DNA from: UBA3478 sp049596955
Lineage (GTDB): Bacteria; Bacteroidota; Bacteroidia; Flavobacteriales; Flavobacteriaceae
DNA: 64,000 nt
Reading direction: 5' to 3'
Assembly: GCA_049596955.1 (NCBI GenBank)
Contig: JBMYMD010000013.1
Span: forward strand, 1 to 64,000
This document shows, one piece after another, positions 18,201 through 26,373 of the stretch. Position numbers and translations under genes: made by a program. The notes beneath the pieces are model-generated. The model was not told where the DNA came from, did not search any database, and saw only the letters and a list, made by a program, of their open reading frames with translations. Every line of letters begins with the position of its first letter. The first letter of the stretch is position 1.

Positions 18201-18718
18201 GTCTTATTGGTGTTTTTGGAGGGTTGATGCTTACAGGATGGCCCTTTGTCATCATGATGACTATGATGGGAATCATCGCTCTAGCCGGAATTGTAGTGAA
18301 CAACGGTGTTGTACTCTTGGACTATGCCGACATTTTAATTCAGCGTAAAAAAGAAGAATTAGGCCTGCAAGCTGAAGATTATTTAGGGATAACTGAATTT
18401 ACTGCTTGTGTAATTCAGGCGGGTAAGGCACGATTAAGACCAGTAATCTTAACAGCTGTAACTACAGTCTTAGGATTGATTCCTTTGGCCATAGGTTTAA
18501 ACATCAATTTCATTAGCCTAATGGCTGATTTTGATCCTAAAATTTATGTGGGTGGAGATAATGTTATTTTCTGGGGTCCTTTGGCTTGGACGGTAATCTT
18601 TGGTTTGGTCATCGCAACCTTCCTCACATTGATTATAGTCCCGGTCTTATTTCACATCAGTTACCGCCTTAAATTAAGAGTATTAAAAAAGCCACAGCAA
18701 ACTGCTATGGCTTCATAA
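15242..18718 (+). CDS. Efflux RND transporter permease subunit
   Basis: Inner-membrane AcrB/MexB-superfamily proton antiporter of 1158 aa. A transmembrane helix starts at about residue 20, followed by the large periplasmic porter/docking part. The central TM cluster includes GLIMGLGMLVDNGVVVVENVYR, with the proton-relay Asp and the family D-N/D-x-VVxxENxxR motif. The second periplasmic half and second TM cluster contain GIIALAGIVVNNGVVLLDY. It lies two bases after the adaptor gene and closes the operon. A strong bidirectional terminator follows. Divergence from classical HAE1 pumps leaves the substrate open (drug, lipid or metal). Confidence 0.94.
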   Translation: MDNLKHKIKEFKPSSWAIDNSSVIYVMISLFLFIGVSSYLSMPREEFPEVKETKIFISTIYPGNTAEDMERLIADPLEDRLKNISDVVEVVSTSQEDYAIITVEFDQELSIPEAEQRVKDEVDAEKASEDWPVFNGAKVEPSVFDLNISEAIPLLNVNLSGDYPVEQLKAFAEYLEDDIEKVEEVKGVDLRGVQDKEVEVAVDIYKMMSAQVSFDDVINSIRNGNMTLSAGNLVSSGQRRTIRVLGEIQKPVELEEFVVKSERGAVYLKDIAEVKFKPKETTTYAREKGQSVVMLDIKKRSGANAIKASEKIRAIVEEARVNYFPPNLDLSITNDSSERTLSQVDDLVNNIIFGIILVVGVLMFFLGFKNAIFVGFAIPMSMFMSFMILSALGYTLNTMILFGLIMGLGMLVDNGVVVVENVYRLMEQEGMSRVQAAKQGIGEIAVPIIISTATTVAAFVPLGLWPGVMGQFMIYFPITLSVVLGSSLFVAIFINSMLVSKFMTVGDTVIPFKTLVRMTSIFGGLGLFIILIGGPLRGLGTLMIVVSAMFWIYRYGIRRWAYKFQTITLVRFENFYEKQLKFALRGRNVYFFFAATLMLLIAAFMSFGASVGSGRTKIEFFPDNIPNQIFVYIEYPQGTAIEKTNTITKAIEKRVAEIVKDDAYIVENENALVEYNIAQVGRGAENPFTETGLISDMPHRGKITLGMKEFKFRKGLDSESLRKQIQEELAGIYPGVTISVEKDLVEPPSGYPVNIELEGQNYDTLISLAERISAFINKKNVAGMEGLKVDVNKDKPSMEVLVNRQKAGELNVAVGQIGMQLRRSLFGDKAGVYKKEGEDYDINVRFNQEQRYNNSALFDQRVIFRDMADGQIKEIPISALASSKNTSTFSAIKHKDGERVVSLYSGLKPGGNAVEIVAEIQEHMKGFEALPRGVSIDYTGQIEEQNKQQDFLMGAFFTGLGLIMLILIFQFKGLSKPMIIMIAIFLSLIGVFGGLMLTGWPFVIMMTMMGIIALAGIVVNNGVVLLDYADILIQRKKEELGLQAEDYLGITEFTACVIQAGKARLRPVILTAVTTVLGLIPLAIGLNINFISLMADFDPKIYVGGDNVIFWGPLAWTVIFGLVIATFLTLIIVPVLFHISYRLKLRVLKKPQQTAMAS

Positions 18719-18720
18719 TA

Positions 18721-18751
18721 AAAAAGGTCCGAATGGTTTCGGACCTTTTTT
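18721..18751. terminator. Bidirectional terminator between the efflux operon and the MORN gene
   Basis: A 13-bp stem (AAAAAGGTCCGAA pairing with TTCGGACCTTTTT) with a 4-base loop, flanked by A-runs on one side and T-runs on the other. It works on both strands and separates the convergent permease and MORN-repeat genes. Confidence 0.88.
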
Positions 18752-18754
18752 GTT

Positions 18755-19153
18755 TTAATTCTTACTCACTACGCTGGTATTGTTCCATTTGGTAATGCGC
18801 TCTACCTTATTGTTGTTGAAGGTAACTTCGTCAAGGGTATCGTAATTCCAAAACAACCACTTGCCCTGTCGTTTACCGTTTTTATAACTACCACTTGCGA
18901 TTTTTAGGCCTTTAGGATCATACTGCGTCCACTCACCGTGAGGTTTTCCATCTTTTAAAAAGCCGGTTTGTGCTATTTCACCATTAGAGTGAAAATAGGT
19001 GACTTCAGTTAAACCTTGAAGATCTTTCTTTTTGGCTTCTTGCTTATACACCTTAAGTGTAGTAGTGATTTCTTTAGTTTCTGCGCTGCTTTCTTGTGCA
19101 TAACTCAACTGTAAAGACAGTACTATAATCATGCTAATTATCATTCTTTTCAT
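18755..19153 (-). CDS. Secreted MORN-variant repeat protein
   Basis: 132 aa from ATG 19153. Its signal peptide MKRMIISMIIVLSLQLSYA is followed by Q. An ATG seven codons upstream would put extra residues before the signal peptide, and AGGAAAG precedes 19153. The mature part contains MORN-variant repeats of the YwqK type: EVTYFHSNGEIAQTGFLKDGKPHGEW, YDPKGLKIASGSYKNGKRQGKW and FWNYDTLDEVTFNNNK. Databases often call this family YwqK antitoxin, but nothing here suggests a toxin partner. The role is unknown; probably a periplasmic or surface protein. Confidence 0.8.
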   Translation of the reverse strand: MKRMIISMIIVLSLQLSYAQESSAETKEITTTLKVYKQEAKKKDLQGLTEVTYFHSNGEIAQTGFLKDGKPHGEWTQYDPKGLKIASGSYKNGKRQGKWLFWNYDTLDEVTFNNNKVERITKWNNTSVVSKN

Positions 19154-19176
19154 ATGGCTTTCCTTTAAATTCATTT

Positions 19177-19184
19177 CAAATATA
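19177..19184 (-). promoter_or_regulatory. -7 promoter element for the MORN gene
   Basis: TATATTTG on the minus strand matches TAnnTTTG, 23 bases before ATG 19153. The upstream ATG at 19174 would lie only two bases past the element, which supports the later start. Confidence 0.5.
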
Positions 19185-19266
19185 CAAAAAATTTACAAAT
19201 AGTTTACATTAAATTAACATTAGCTAACATTTTAAAAAATGTTCAAGTAGAATCATTAGGACTGAC

Positions 19267-19274
19267 TATTTTTG
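19267..19274 (+). promoter_or_regulatory. -7 promoter element for aspS
   Basis: TATTTTTG matches TAnnTTTG and lies 19 bases before the aspS ATG. No T-box or hairpin leader is visible in the short gap. Confidence 0.5.
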
Positions 19275-19293
19275 TTTCAAATTAAATCGAAGC

Positions 19294-21060
19294 ATGTATA
19301 GATCTCATAATTGCGGTGAATTAAGAGTTTCAGACTGTGGCCAAAAGGTCAAACTCTCAGGTTGGATTCAGAAATCCAGAGACAAAGGTTTTATGATTTG
19401 GATTGACCTTAGAGACCGATACGGTATAACCCAACTTATTCTAGACAGTGAACGCAGTAGCGCTGAACTCATAGAAAAAGTGAGAGAACTCGGCCGCGAG
19501 ACCGTAATTCAAGTTGAAGGTGAAGTGGTTGAACGCTCTGCTAAAAACCAAAACATCCCTACAGGAGAAATCGAAATTGTGGTAGAAACCGTTGAGGTCT
19601 TAAACCAGGCCAAACTCCCTCCCTTTACCATTGAAGATCAAACCGATGGAGGAGAGGAGCTTCGAATGAAATATCGATATTTAGACATCAGACGAAATCC
19701 GGTAAAAAAGGCATTGATGTTTAGACATCAGGTCAGTATGATGGTTCGCAATTATTTGTCTGAGCAGGATTTTGTAGAGGTCGAAACGCCTTATTTGATT
19801 AAATCAACACCAGAGGGAGCCCGTGATTTTGTGGTGCCTTCTCGTATGAATCAAGGTCAGTTTTATGCGCTTCCGCAATCGCCTCAAACCTTTAAGCAGT
19901 TGCTTATGGTAGGAGGTTTAGATCGCTATTTTCAAATTGTCAAGTGCTTTAGAGATGAAGATTTAAGAGCCGACCGACAGCCTGAATTCACTCAAATCGA
20001 CTGTGAGATGTCTTTTGTAACCCAAGACGACATCCTTCAGGTTTTTGAGGGATTGACATCTTCTCTCATCGAAGAAATTCACGGCGTTAAGACTGGAGCA
20101 TTTCCGCGTATGACCTACGATGAGGCCATGAAGCGTTACGGAAACGACAAGCCCGATATTCGATTTGGAATGGAATTCGCTGAATTGAATAGCTTGGCAC
20201 AACACAGAGACTTTAATGTTTTTAACAGTGCTGAATTGGTGGTGGCTATTGCTGTTCCTGGAGCGGCAGAATATACTCGCAAACAAATAGACGCTTTAAT
20301 CGACTGGGTGAAAAGGCCTCAAATTGGAGCAAAGGGAATGGTTTATGTCAAATGCAATGAAGACGGAAGCTATAAATCCTCTGTAGATAAATTCTATACT
20401 CAAGAAGATTTAGCAGCTTGGGCACAAGCCTGTGGAGCTCAAAAAGGAGACCTTATTTGTGTGCTCTCTGGAGACCTAAAATCAACTAGAACTCAAATGT
20501 CTGCCCTAAGAATGGAACTGGCTGAACAGCTCAATCTGCGCAAGTCAGATGAATTTGCACCCCTATGGGTTGTTGATTTTCCACTTTTAGAGTTGGATGA
20601 AGAAACTGGGGTATACCACGCGATGCACCATCCATTTACCTCTCCAAAAGAAGGTCAAATTGAACTCCTCGATAAAGATCCTGCAGCAGTCAGAGCGAAT
20701 GCCTACGATTTGGTATTAAACGGAAATGAAATCGGTGGCGGATCTATACGTATTCACGATAAAGAAGTTCAAAAAACCATGTTTAAACATCTAGGTTTTA
20801 CTGAACAAGAGGCGCAGGAACAGTTCGGATTTTTGATGAATGCTTTCGAATACGGGGCACCTCCGCATGGCGGAATCGCATTTGGATTAGACCGATTAGT
20901 CGCCATTCTCGGAGGCCAAGAAAGTATTCGTGATTTCATTGCCTTTCCAAAAAACAATGCGGGTAGAGATGTCATGATTGACGCTCCAGCTGCCGTAGAT
21001 ACTGCTCAATTAGAAGAATTAGGATTGAGCATCACCAATACAACTTCTGATGAGTCTTAA
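19294..21060 (+). CDS. aspS: Aspartate--tRNA ligase
   Basis: Class IIb aminoacyl-tRNA synthetase of 588 aa that charges tRNA-Asp. An N-terminal OB-fold (VKLSGWIQKSRDKGFMIWIDLRDRYGITQLI) is followed by class II motif 1 (LSEQDFVEVETPYLIKSTPEGARDF), motif 2 (FQIVKCFRDEDLRADRQPEFTQID) and motif 3 (GGIAFGLDRLVAIL). The bacterial GAD insertion lies between motifs 2 and 3. The length is normal for bacterial AspRS. Its 3' end overlaps the next small membrane-protein gene by 11 bases. Confidence 0.97.
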   Translation: MYRSHNCGELRVSDCGQKVKLSGWIQKSRDKGFMIWIDLRDRYGITQLILDSERSSAELIEKVRELGRETVIQVEGEVVERSAKNQNIPTGEIEIVVETVEVLNQAKLPPFTIEDQTDGGEELRMKYRYLDIRRNPVKKALMFRHQVSMMVRNYLSEQDFVEVETPYLIKSTPEGARDFVVPSRMNQGQFYALPQSPQTFKQLLMVGGLDRYFQIVKCFRDEDLRADRQPEFTQIDCEMSFVTQDDILQVFEGLTSSLIEEIHGVKTGAFPRMTYDEAMKRYGNDKPDIRFGMEFAELNSLAQHRDFNVFNSAELVVAIAVPGAAEYTRKQIDALIDWVKRPQIGAKGMVYVKCNEDGSYKSSVDKFYTQEDLAAWAQACGAQKGDLICVLSGDLKSTRTQMSALRMELAEQLNLRKSDEFAPLWVVDFPLLELDEETGVYHAMHHPFTSPKEGQIELLDKDPAAVRANAYDLVLNGNEIGGGSIRIHDKEVQKTMFKHLGFTEQEAQEQFGFLMNAFEYGAPPHGGIAFGLDRLVAILGGQESIRDFIAFPKNNAGRDVMIDAPAAVDTAQLEELGLSITNTTSDES

Positions 21061-21328
21061 ACGGCGTGTATTTCGCAATATATTGCTGCTCTTTGTGCTC
21101 GGCTGTTTGGGTAGTATTGCTTACGGACTTTACCACTTAAACACCCCTGATTCATTTGCACATCAATTTATAGGATGTGGCACTGTGGGCTTATTTTTTG
21201 TGGCCATGCCCATTTTTCTTTTTGTAGAGAGTAAAGGCAAAGAAATGAAAGACTATTTGCTCACTACCGAGAATATTGAAAAGATGCAAAAAAAAGAACC
21301 GAAAAAAAAGAATAGCTTAAAAAGCTAA
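21050..21328 (+). CDS. Small two-helix membrane protein
   Basis: 92 aa that overlaps the end of aspS by 11 bases in another frame, so it is probably co-transcribed and translationally coupled. Two hydrophobic segments (about residues 9-27 and 39-58) are joined by a loop containing NTPDSFAHQFIG. The C-terminal tail is strongly basic and lysine-rich (MQKKEPKKKNSLKS) and should be cytoplasmic. I recognise no named family; similar small genes after aspS occur in flavobacteria. Confidence 0.72.
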   Translation: MSLKRRVFRNILLLFVLGCLGSIAYGLYHLNTPDSFAHQFIGCGTVGLFFVAMPIFLFVESKGKEMKDYLLTTENIEKMQKKEPKKKNSLKS

Positions 21329-21358
21329 GCTTTTCGGACTCAGCAACTTTAAAAGATG

Positions 21359-21366
21359 TACCTTCG
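21359..21366 (+). promoter_or_regulatory. Candidate -7 element for the cold shock gene
   Basis: TACCTTCG differs from TAnnTTTG at one position and lies 20 bases before ATG 21387. Expected transcription from here would exclude the GTG at 21366 as a start codon. Confidence 0.35.
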
Positions 21367-21386
21367 TGACATCAAATTTTATTTTA

Positions 21387-21578
21387 ATGACTGGTACAGT
21401 TAAATTTTTTATTGAATCTAAAGGTTATGGATTCATCACTAATGACGAAACAGGGAAAGAAATCTTCGTTCATGTTTCATCTTTGAATGGTTTAGAAATC
21501 AAAGAAGGCGATAAGGTGACTTATTCTGAAGTTGAAGGAAAAAAAGGAATAGTCGCTGCTGATGTTCAGCTTGTCTAA
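21387..21578 (+). CDS. Cold shock domain protein
   Basis: 63 aa from ATG 21387. An in-frame GTG at 21366 would add seven residues that no CSD protein has. Single OB-fold nucleic-acid chaperone: MTGTVKFFIESKGYGFITND contains RNP1 (KGYGFI), and EIFVHVSS is RNP2 (normally VFVHxS). The length is just below the typical 65-70 aa. These proteins melt RNA secondary structure and often respond to temperature or growth phase. Confidence 0.93.
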   Translation: MTGTVKFFIESKGYGFITNDETGKEIFVHVSSLNGLEIKEGDKVTYSEVEGKKGIVAADVQLV

Positions 21579-21607
21579 GCCAAGCAAATATTGTTGATCT
21601 AGAGCTT

Positions 21608-22051
21608 TTAAAGCCGTTTACGATCAAAAAACTCCTGCAATAACTTACGACTCTCTCTACCTAGAATGCCAAACTCAACTTGTGTTTTAGGATGTAAACT
21701 CGCACCCATGGCTCTGTAGCCTCGCTTGGGGTCTTCTGCGGCGAATACTACTCTGCCAATCTGGCTCCAGTACAGCGCACCCGCACACATCTGACATGGC
21801 TCAAGGGTAACATACAAAGTACATGATCTGAGGTATTTCGCCCCGAGGTAATTTGCAGCGGCTGTGATTGCTTGCATCTCTGCATGTGCAGTTACATCAC
21901 AAAGTAACTCTGTGAGGTTATGAGATTTGGCGATGATTTGTTGCTTACTGACAATCAAGGCTCCAACAGGCACTTCGTCTTTTTCAAATGCGAGCTCTGC
22001 CTCGGCTATTGCTTTTTTCATGTAATAGTGATCGTCGAAAGGGCTTTCCAT
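21608..22051 (-). CDS. tadA: tRNA-specific adenosine deaminase
   Basis: 147 aa zinc deaminase that converts the wobble adenosine of tRNA-Arg(ACG) to inosine. The catalytic motif is H56-A-E58, and the zinc cysteines are C86 and C89 in PCQMCAGAL. The VPVGALIV segment is at 27-34. The length and order match TadA. The gene is divergent from dxs and faces the cold shock gene. Confidence 0.94.
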   Translation of the reverse strand: MESPFDDHYYMKKAIAEAELAFEKDEVPVGALIVSKQQIIAKSHNLTELLCDVTAHAEMQAITAAANYLGAKYLRSCTLYVTLEPCQMCAGALYWSQIGRVVFAAEDPKRGYRAMGASLHPKTQVEFGILGRESRKLLQEFFDRKRL

Positions 22052-22078
22052 AAAGAGCGCTTATAATTTGTCTGTGTT

Positions 22079-22086
22079 CAAAAGTA
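22079..22086 (-). promoter_or_regulatory. -7 promoter element for tadA
   Basis: TACTTTTG on the minus strand matches TAnnTTTG, 27 bases before the tadA ATG. Confidence 0.42.
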
Positions 22087-22106
22087 AATCAAATTATAGG
22101 GTATCG

Positions 22107-22114
22107 TACCTTTG
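22107..22114 (+). promoter_or_regulatory. -7 promoter element abutting dxs
   Basis: TACCTTTG is followed by four bases and then ATG 22119. This fixes the dxs start and predicts a leaderless transcript. The 8-mer is identical to the one before the SCO1-type gene at 1615. Confidence 0.55.
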
Positions 22115-22118
22115 TTTT

Positions 22119-23879
22119 ATGAAGAATTTAAACGAGCAAGATCTTCCAAAGGCTATTTCGACTTATGACATCGAGGCTTTAGCACAACTGGTTGTGCTTG
22201 TTCGTGAGCGAATCATTGAAACCATAGCCAAAAAAGGCGGACATCTCGGCGCAAGTCTTGGCGCCGTAGAGCTCAGTGTAGCCCTACATCATGTATTTGA
22301 TGCCGAAATTGATCAGCTCGTGTGGGACGTAGGTCATCAGGCCTACGGTCATAAACTACTCACAGGTCGAGCTCAAGATTTCGATAGCATTCGAGATTTC
22401 GAAGGTTTAAGTGGATTTCTGAGTCGCACAGAATCCAAATACGATTCCTTCGGTGCTGGTCATAGCAGTACCTCGATATCAGCTGCAATGGGGATGGCGC
22501 TCTCTCAAAAGCTCAAAAACAACGGAGCTCATGCTGTCGCTATTATTGGTGATGCTTCGATTGTTAGTGGAATGGCCTTTGAAGCCTTAAACCATCTAGG
22601 AGAATCTAAAGCCGATGTATTGGTGATTCTCAACGACAACGCCATGGGAATTGATCCGAGTGTAGGAGCGCTTAAAGATCATTTTTCTAAGGGTTCAAGT
22701 TCAATTCAATCCTTTTTTGAATCCTTTAAAATTCAATATTCTGGACCCATAGATGGTCATGACCTCCCTATGTTAATAGCATCTTTAAAAGCCCTCAAAT
22801 CACTTAAGGGTCCACGACTCTTGCACCTTAAAACCGTTAAAGGCAAGGGGCTAAAGGCGGCTGAAAAAGATCAGGTAACCTATCACGCTCCAGGTAAGTT
22901 TCAGCCGCAAACAGGTCAGCGTTTTGAGACCAAAAAATCCTTTTTAAAATTTCAAGAAATCATTGGGCAGACCTTATTTGAACTTTGTAATATTGATGCC
23001 AATGTGAAAGTCATCACTCCTGCCATGTCTACTGGAAGCGGTCTAACCAAAGTATTAGCTGAATTTCCCCAGCAGTGTTTTGATGTTGGAATTGCAGAAC
23101 AGCACGCAGTTACCTTGTCTGCAGGTCTTGCCACACAAGGTGATTTTGTTTGTTGCGTTATTTATTCCACCTTTTTACAAAGGGCCTACGATCAAATCAT
23201 TCACGATGTCGCGCTTCAAAATTTACCCGTTGTATTTTGTATAGATCGCGCGGGCTTGGTTGGGAATGATGGTCCAACCCATCACGGGGTTTTTGACATT
23301 GCTTACTTGAGTTGTATTCCCAATATTGAAATCTTAAGCCCTGCGAATGGTCAGGAATTACAGCATTTACTCTTTGAATTAAAAGCAGCACACGAGCAAG
23401 GCTCGTTGAATCATCCTGTGGCCCTGCGTTACCCCAGAGGTTATTCTGAGTTAAAGACCCTTGAAGGTCAAAAATCTACAAAGAGCTTACGTCGAAATCA
23501 GTGGTCGAAAAAGGGGGACAGTATCGGAATTATCGCCTCGGGAAGTATGCATAAAATTGTAGACGCTTTTCTTGCACAACGCTCAGATCAGCAGCGATTT
23601 TCTGTGTTTAATTTAAGGGTGCTAAAGCCACTAAACAGTGATGAAATCACTGCATTTTTAAAGGCACATCAAATCGTTATTACTCTCGAAGATGGCGTCT
23701 TAAAAGGAGGAGTGGGCCAAAGCATCAAACAACTCGCTTTTGATGAGGCTTACCAAGGAAAGGTGTACTGCAAGGGTATCGAGGATAATTTTGTTCCGCA
23801 CGGTACAACTTCAACCCTATTTAAACATCAAAATATCAGTGTAGAAGCTCTTAACGCTTTAGTGGATCAATCCTCTTAG
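22119..23879 (+). CDS. dxs: 1-deoxy-D-xylulose-5-phosphate synthase
   Basis: ThDP-dependent first enzyme of the MEP isoprenoid pathway, 586 aa. The frame is open for 17 codons further upstream, but ATG 22119 lies four bases after a TACCTTTG promoter element. Motifs include GGHLGASLGAVELSVALHHVF, WDVGHQAYGHKLLTGR, the GAGHSSTSISAAMGMA segment, the thiamine GDG-like site GDASIVSGMAFEALN, and in the transketolase C-terminal half FDVGIAEQHAVTLSAGLA and RYPRG. It feeds IPP/DMAPP to the polyprenyl synthase. Its 3' end overlaps dgt on the other strand by 21 bases. Confidence 0.94.
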   Translation: MKNLNEQDLPKAISTYDIEALAQLVVLVRERIIETIAKKGGHLGASLGAVELSVALHHVFDAEIDQLVWDVGHQAYGHKLLTGRAQDFDSIRDFEGLSGFLSRTESKYDSFGAGHSSTSISAAMGMALSQKLKNNGAHAVAIIGDASIVSGMAFEALNHLGESKADVLVILNDNAMGIDPSVGALKDHFSKGSSSIQSFFESFKIQYSGPIDGHDLPMLIASLKALKSLKGPRLLHLKTVKGKGLKAAEKDQVTYHAPGKFQPQTGQRFETKKSFLKFQEIIGQTLFELCNIDANVKVITPAMSTGSGLTKVLAEFPQQCFDVGIAEQHAVTLSAGLATQGDFVCCVIYSTFLQRAYDQIIHDVALQNLPVVFCIDRAGLVGNDGPTHHGVFDIAYLSCIPNIEILSPANGQELQHLLFELKAAHEQGSLNHPVALRYPRGYSELKTLEGQKSTKSLRRNQWSKKGDSIGIIASGSMHKIVDAFLAQRSDQQRFSVFNLRVLKPLNSDEITAFLKAHQIVITLEDGVLKGGVGQSIKQLAFDEAYQGKVYCKGIEDNFVPHGTTSTLFKHQNISVEALNALVDQSS

Positions 23880-25211
23880 GGTTTTACTTAGGGCGATAGC
23901 CTGAGAATCGCTCAAGCTCGCCGTAAAGCAACTCGAAGCCATAAGCGCATCGTAGATAGAATCAATATTGCTCTTGTATTCCTCTGGTATTTGACTGAGC
24001 AAAAGCTTATCGTAGACGCTACAGCAGTCTTCAAAAAGATGAACCAAGGCATCGCTACTCGCCTTTAAAATATCGCTAAGCATTTGGTATCCTGCTATTT
24101 CTTTATCAATCACTTCGGAGGCCTTATAAAAATGAGTTACACTCAATTTGCTGATATCGTTGAGTTGTTTGGTATAGGCCGAAGCACTGATTAAATCATT
24201 GGGTTGTGTTCCCGATAAAATGGCGTTTTCTGCATCTAAAAACAAATTCTTAACCTCCTGAAGAAGCACATTAATACCTAGAGCTCTTAGATAGCTCATG
24301 CGATCTGCAGTCGAGGGCAGTAGTTTGAATTTGTTGTAATCCACGACTCTTTCTGTTATTGACAGCAGAATTTCTTGTGCTATAGATTCTGCTATAAAGC
24401 CCAAATTTACCGCATCTTCAAAGTCGATAAGTGTATAGCAGATATCATCGGCAGCCTCTACCAAATACACCAGAGGGTGACGGTAAAAACTGTTCGTTGA
24501 AGAAGGATTTTCGAGCAATTCTAATTCTTTTGCTAATTCGAGAAAAAAGTCTTTTTCAGATTGAAAGTAACCGAATTTTTTGTCTGCAATATGTGGGCTA
24601 GGTCGGTGTGGAATACTCGCCTTGGGGTATTTGATAAAGGCTCCTAATGTGGCATAACTCAACCTAAGCGAACCCGGGACTCCTAATCGAGAAGCGCTCA
24701 GCAATTTAAATCCATTGGCATTACCCTCAAATCGGGTGAGGTCATTGTATTGGGCCTCACTGAGTTTGGATTGATATTGGCGACCTTCTTCTTCAAGAAA
24801 AAAATGACCAATAGCCTTTTCGCCACTGTGTCCAAATGGAGGGTTTCCGATATCATGAGCTAAGGCTGCTGCAGCCACAATAGCACCAAAATCATTAAAG
24901 CGATACCCTTGTTTTTGCAAATCCGGATGTCGCTGTAGTATAACCTCACCAACCGATCTACCCAAACTCCTAGCTACAACCGAAACTTCTAAAGAGTGGG
25001 TAAGACGAGTATGAGCGAACGATTTATGGTGCGTTCCACTGACCACAAGTGGCATGACCTGAGTTTTGTCTTGAAGCGATCTAAAGTATTTTGAGAATAT
25101 AATTCTATCGTAATCTACTTCAAAACCCAAACGTGTCTCATCTTGTTGACTTCGGAGTCGACTAGATTGATCACCAAATCGTTTTAAAGATAAAAGCGCG
25201 GGCCAATTCAT
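23859..25211 (-). CDS. dgt: Deoxyguanosinetriphosphate triphosphohydrolase (dGTPase)
   Basis: HD-domain phosphohydrolase of 450 aa that splits dGTP into deoxyguanosine and triphosphate. The N-terminus RSQQDETRLGFEVDYDRIIFSKYFRSLQDKTQV and the THHKSFAHTRLTHSLEVS segment are family hallmarks. The HD motif is in AAAALAHDIGNPPFGHSGE, and the later ligand aspartate is in EAADDICYTLIDFEDA. Its start overlaps the stop of nadD by four bases, making it the last gene of the yicC-gmk-nadD-dgt operon. It is convergent and overlapping with dxs. Confidence 0.92.
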   Translation of the reverse strand: MNWPALLSLKRFGDQSSRLRSQQDETRLGFEVDYDRIIFSKYFRSLQDKTQVMPLVVSGTHHKSFAHTRLTHSLEVSVVARSLGRSVGEVILQRHPDLQKQGYRFNDFGAIVAAAALAHDIGNPPFGHSGEKAIGHFFLEEEGRQYQSKLSEAQYNDLTRFEGNANGFKLLSASRLGVPGSLRLSYATLGAFIKYPKASIPHRPSPHIADKKFGYFQSEKDFFLELAKELELLENPSSTNSFYRHPLVYLVEAADDICYTLIDFEDAVNLGFIAESIAQEILLSITERVVDYNKFKLLPSTADRMSYLRALGINVLLQEVKNLFLDAENAILSGTQPNDLISASAYTKQLNDISKLSVTHFYKASEVIDKEIAGYQMLSDILKASSDALVHLFEDCCSVYDKLLLSQIPEEYKSNIDSIYDALMASSCFTASLSDSQAIALSKTLRGLIH

Positions 25212-25792
25212 TTGCGATAGAAATTCATTTCGTCTATATATTTAAATACTTCAGGTGGCACTAATGAGCGGTATTCTTTTGATTCTTTGATTTGTTTGCG
25301 CACATAAGAAGACGACAATTCTAAAATGGGTCCGTCCGTCCAAATGATTTTGGGGTGGTCGGTGTATTTTTCTTGAATTTCAGTCTTTTGAACCCTTGGA
25401 TAAACCATGATATGGTAATGTTCTAAAATGACATCTGCGTTTTTCCATTTGTGAAAATGTGCCAAATTATCCTCGCCCATAATCAAGTAAAATTCGTGAT
25501 TCGGGTATTTTTCTTCAAGTCGAACTAAGGTGTCAATGGTGTAGTTGGGTTGAGGAAGGTCGAACTCAATGGTATTCACCTTAAATTTGGGATATTCAGC
25601 AATAGCCTCGTAAACCATTTGATACCTGTGGTTGTTCGAAAGCATTTGTTGCTTTAATTTGAAAGGACTTCTCGGACTGATAACAAACCAAAGTTCTTCG
25701 ATTAATGAATTTTCTACCAGATGATTTGCCAAAATTAGATGCGCCTGATGAATAGGGTTAAAGGTGCCAAAAAACAATCCTACCTTTTTCAT
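25208..25792 (-). CDS. nadD: Nicotinate-nucleotide adenylyltransferase
   Basis: 194 aa nucleotidyltransferase of the NaMN adenylyltransferase type, which makes deamido-NAD from ATP. The GxFNPxHxxH motif is GTFNPIHQAHLIL at residues 9-21. The SxxSSxxxR motif appears as ELSSSYVRKQI near the C-terminus. FVISPRSPFK and YLIMGEDNLAHFHKW are also family segments. It lies between gmk (two-base gap) and dgt (ATGA overlap). Confidence 0.94.
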   Translation of the reverse strand: MKKVGLFFGTFNPIHQAHLILANHLVENSLIEELWFVISPRSPFKLKQQMLSNNHRYQMVYEAIAEYPKFKVNTIEFDLPQPNYTIDTLVRLEEKYPNHEFYLIMGEDNLAHFHKWKNADVILEHYHIMVYPRVQKTEIQEKYTDHPKIIWTDGPILELSSSYVRKQIKESKEYRSLVPPEVFKYIDEMNFYRK

Positions 25793-25794
25793 GC

Positions 25795-26373
25795 TTAAGC
25801 CTTTAAAAATTGGGAGACCAAATCTTCGGCTTCTTTCAATGCCGTCGGTAAGTCATCGTTTTTTAAAATCACATCAAACCTTGAAGCTGTTAGTAATTCT
25901 TCTTTTGCTTTTGCAACGCGCATTTGTATGATTTCTTCTCGGTCAGTATTGCGCATACGAAGTCTTCGCTCGAGTTCTTCGACAGAAGGAGGTTGAATAA
26001 ATACCGACAGGCTTTCTTTTGGAAATTTAGATTTCAAGGCGATGCCTCCGGCAACATCGATATCAAAGACAACGGCTTGTTTAGAATCCCAAATTCGCTT
26101 GATTTCACTTTTATAGGTGCCATAAAATAAATCGGGATAAACCTCTTCGTATTCGATAAATTTTTCCGCTGCAATGTCCTCTTTAAATTTCGTGCTGTTC
26201 AAAAAATAATAGTGAACGCCATCTTTTTCGTGATCCCTAGGCGATCGTGTGGTCGCTGAAATAGAAAAAGCTAAGGGCATTTCTGTTTTAGACAGCAAGT
26301 GATTGACAATAGTACTTTTACCACTTCCAGATGGGGCAGAGAAAATGATAAGTTTTTCGGTGTTAAAGGACAT
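25795..26373 (-). CDS. gmk: Guanylate kinase
   Basis: 192 aa kinase converting GMP to GDP. The P-loop is SAPSGSGKSTIV at residues 12-23, and the GMP-binding part is FSISATTRSPRDHEKDGVHYYFLN. The LID segment RLRMRNTDREEIIQMR is also clear. Its start overlaps yicC by 11 bases, the usual Bacteroidota yicC-gmk-nadD order. Confidence 0.95.
   Translation of the reverse strand: MSFNTEKLIIFSAPSGSGKSTIVNHLLSKTEMPLAFSISATTRSPRDHEKDGVHYYFLNSTKFKEDIAAEKFIEYEEVYPDLFYGTYKSEIKRIWDSKQAVVFDIDVAGGIALKSKFPKESLSVFIQPPSVEELERRLRMRNTDREEIIQMRVAKAKEELLTASRFDVILKNDDLPTALKEAEDLVSQFLKA

Noticed and set aside
18687..18714. Hairpin at the end of the RND permease gene
   Set aside because: Arms AAGCCA and TGGCTT are inside the coding region, and a much stronger terminator follows at 18721. 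Probably chance.
21300..21336. Possible terminator after the small membrane protein gene (AAAAGC-TAA-GCTTTT)
   Set aside because: The stem is only six bases, the T-run is short and the loop too small; not strong enough to list.
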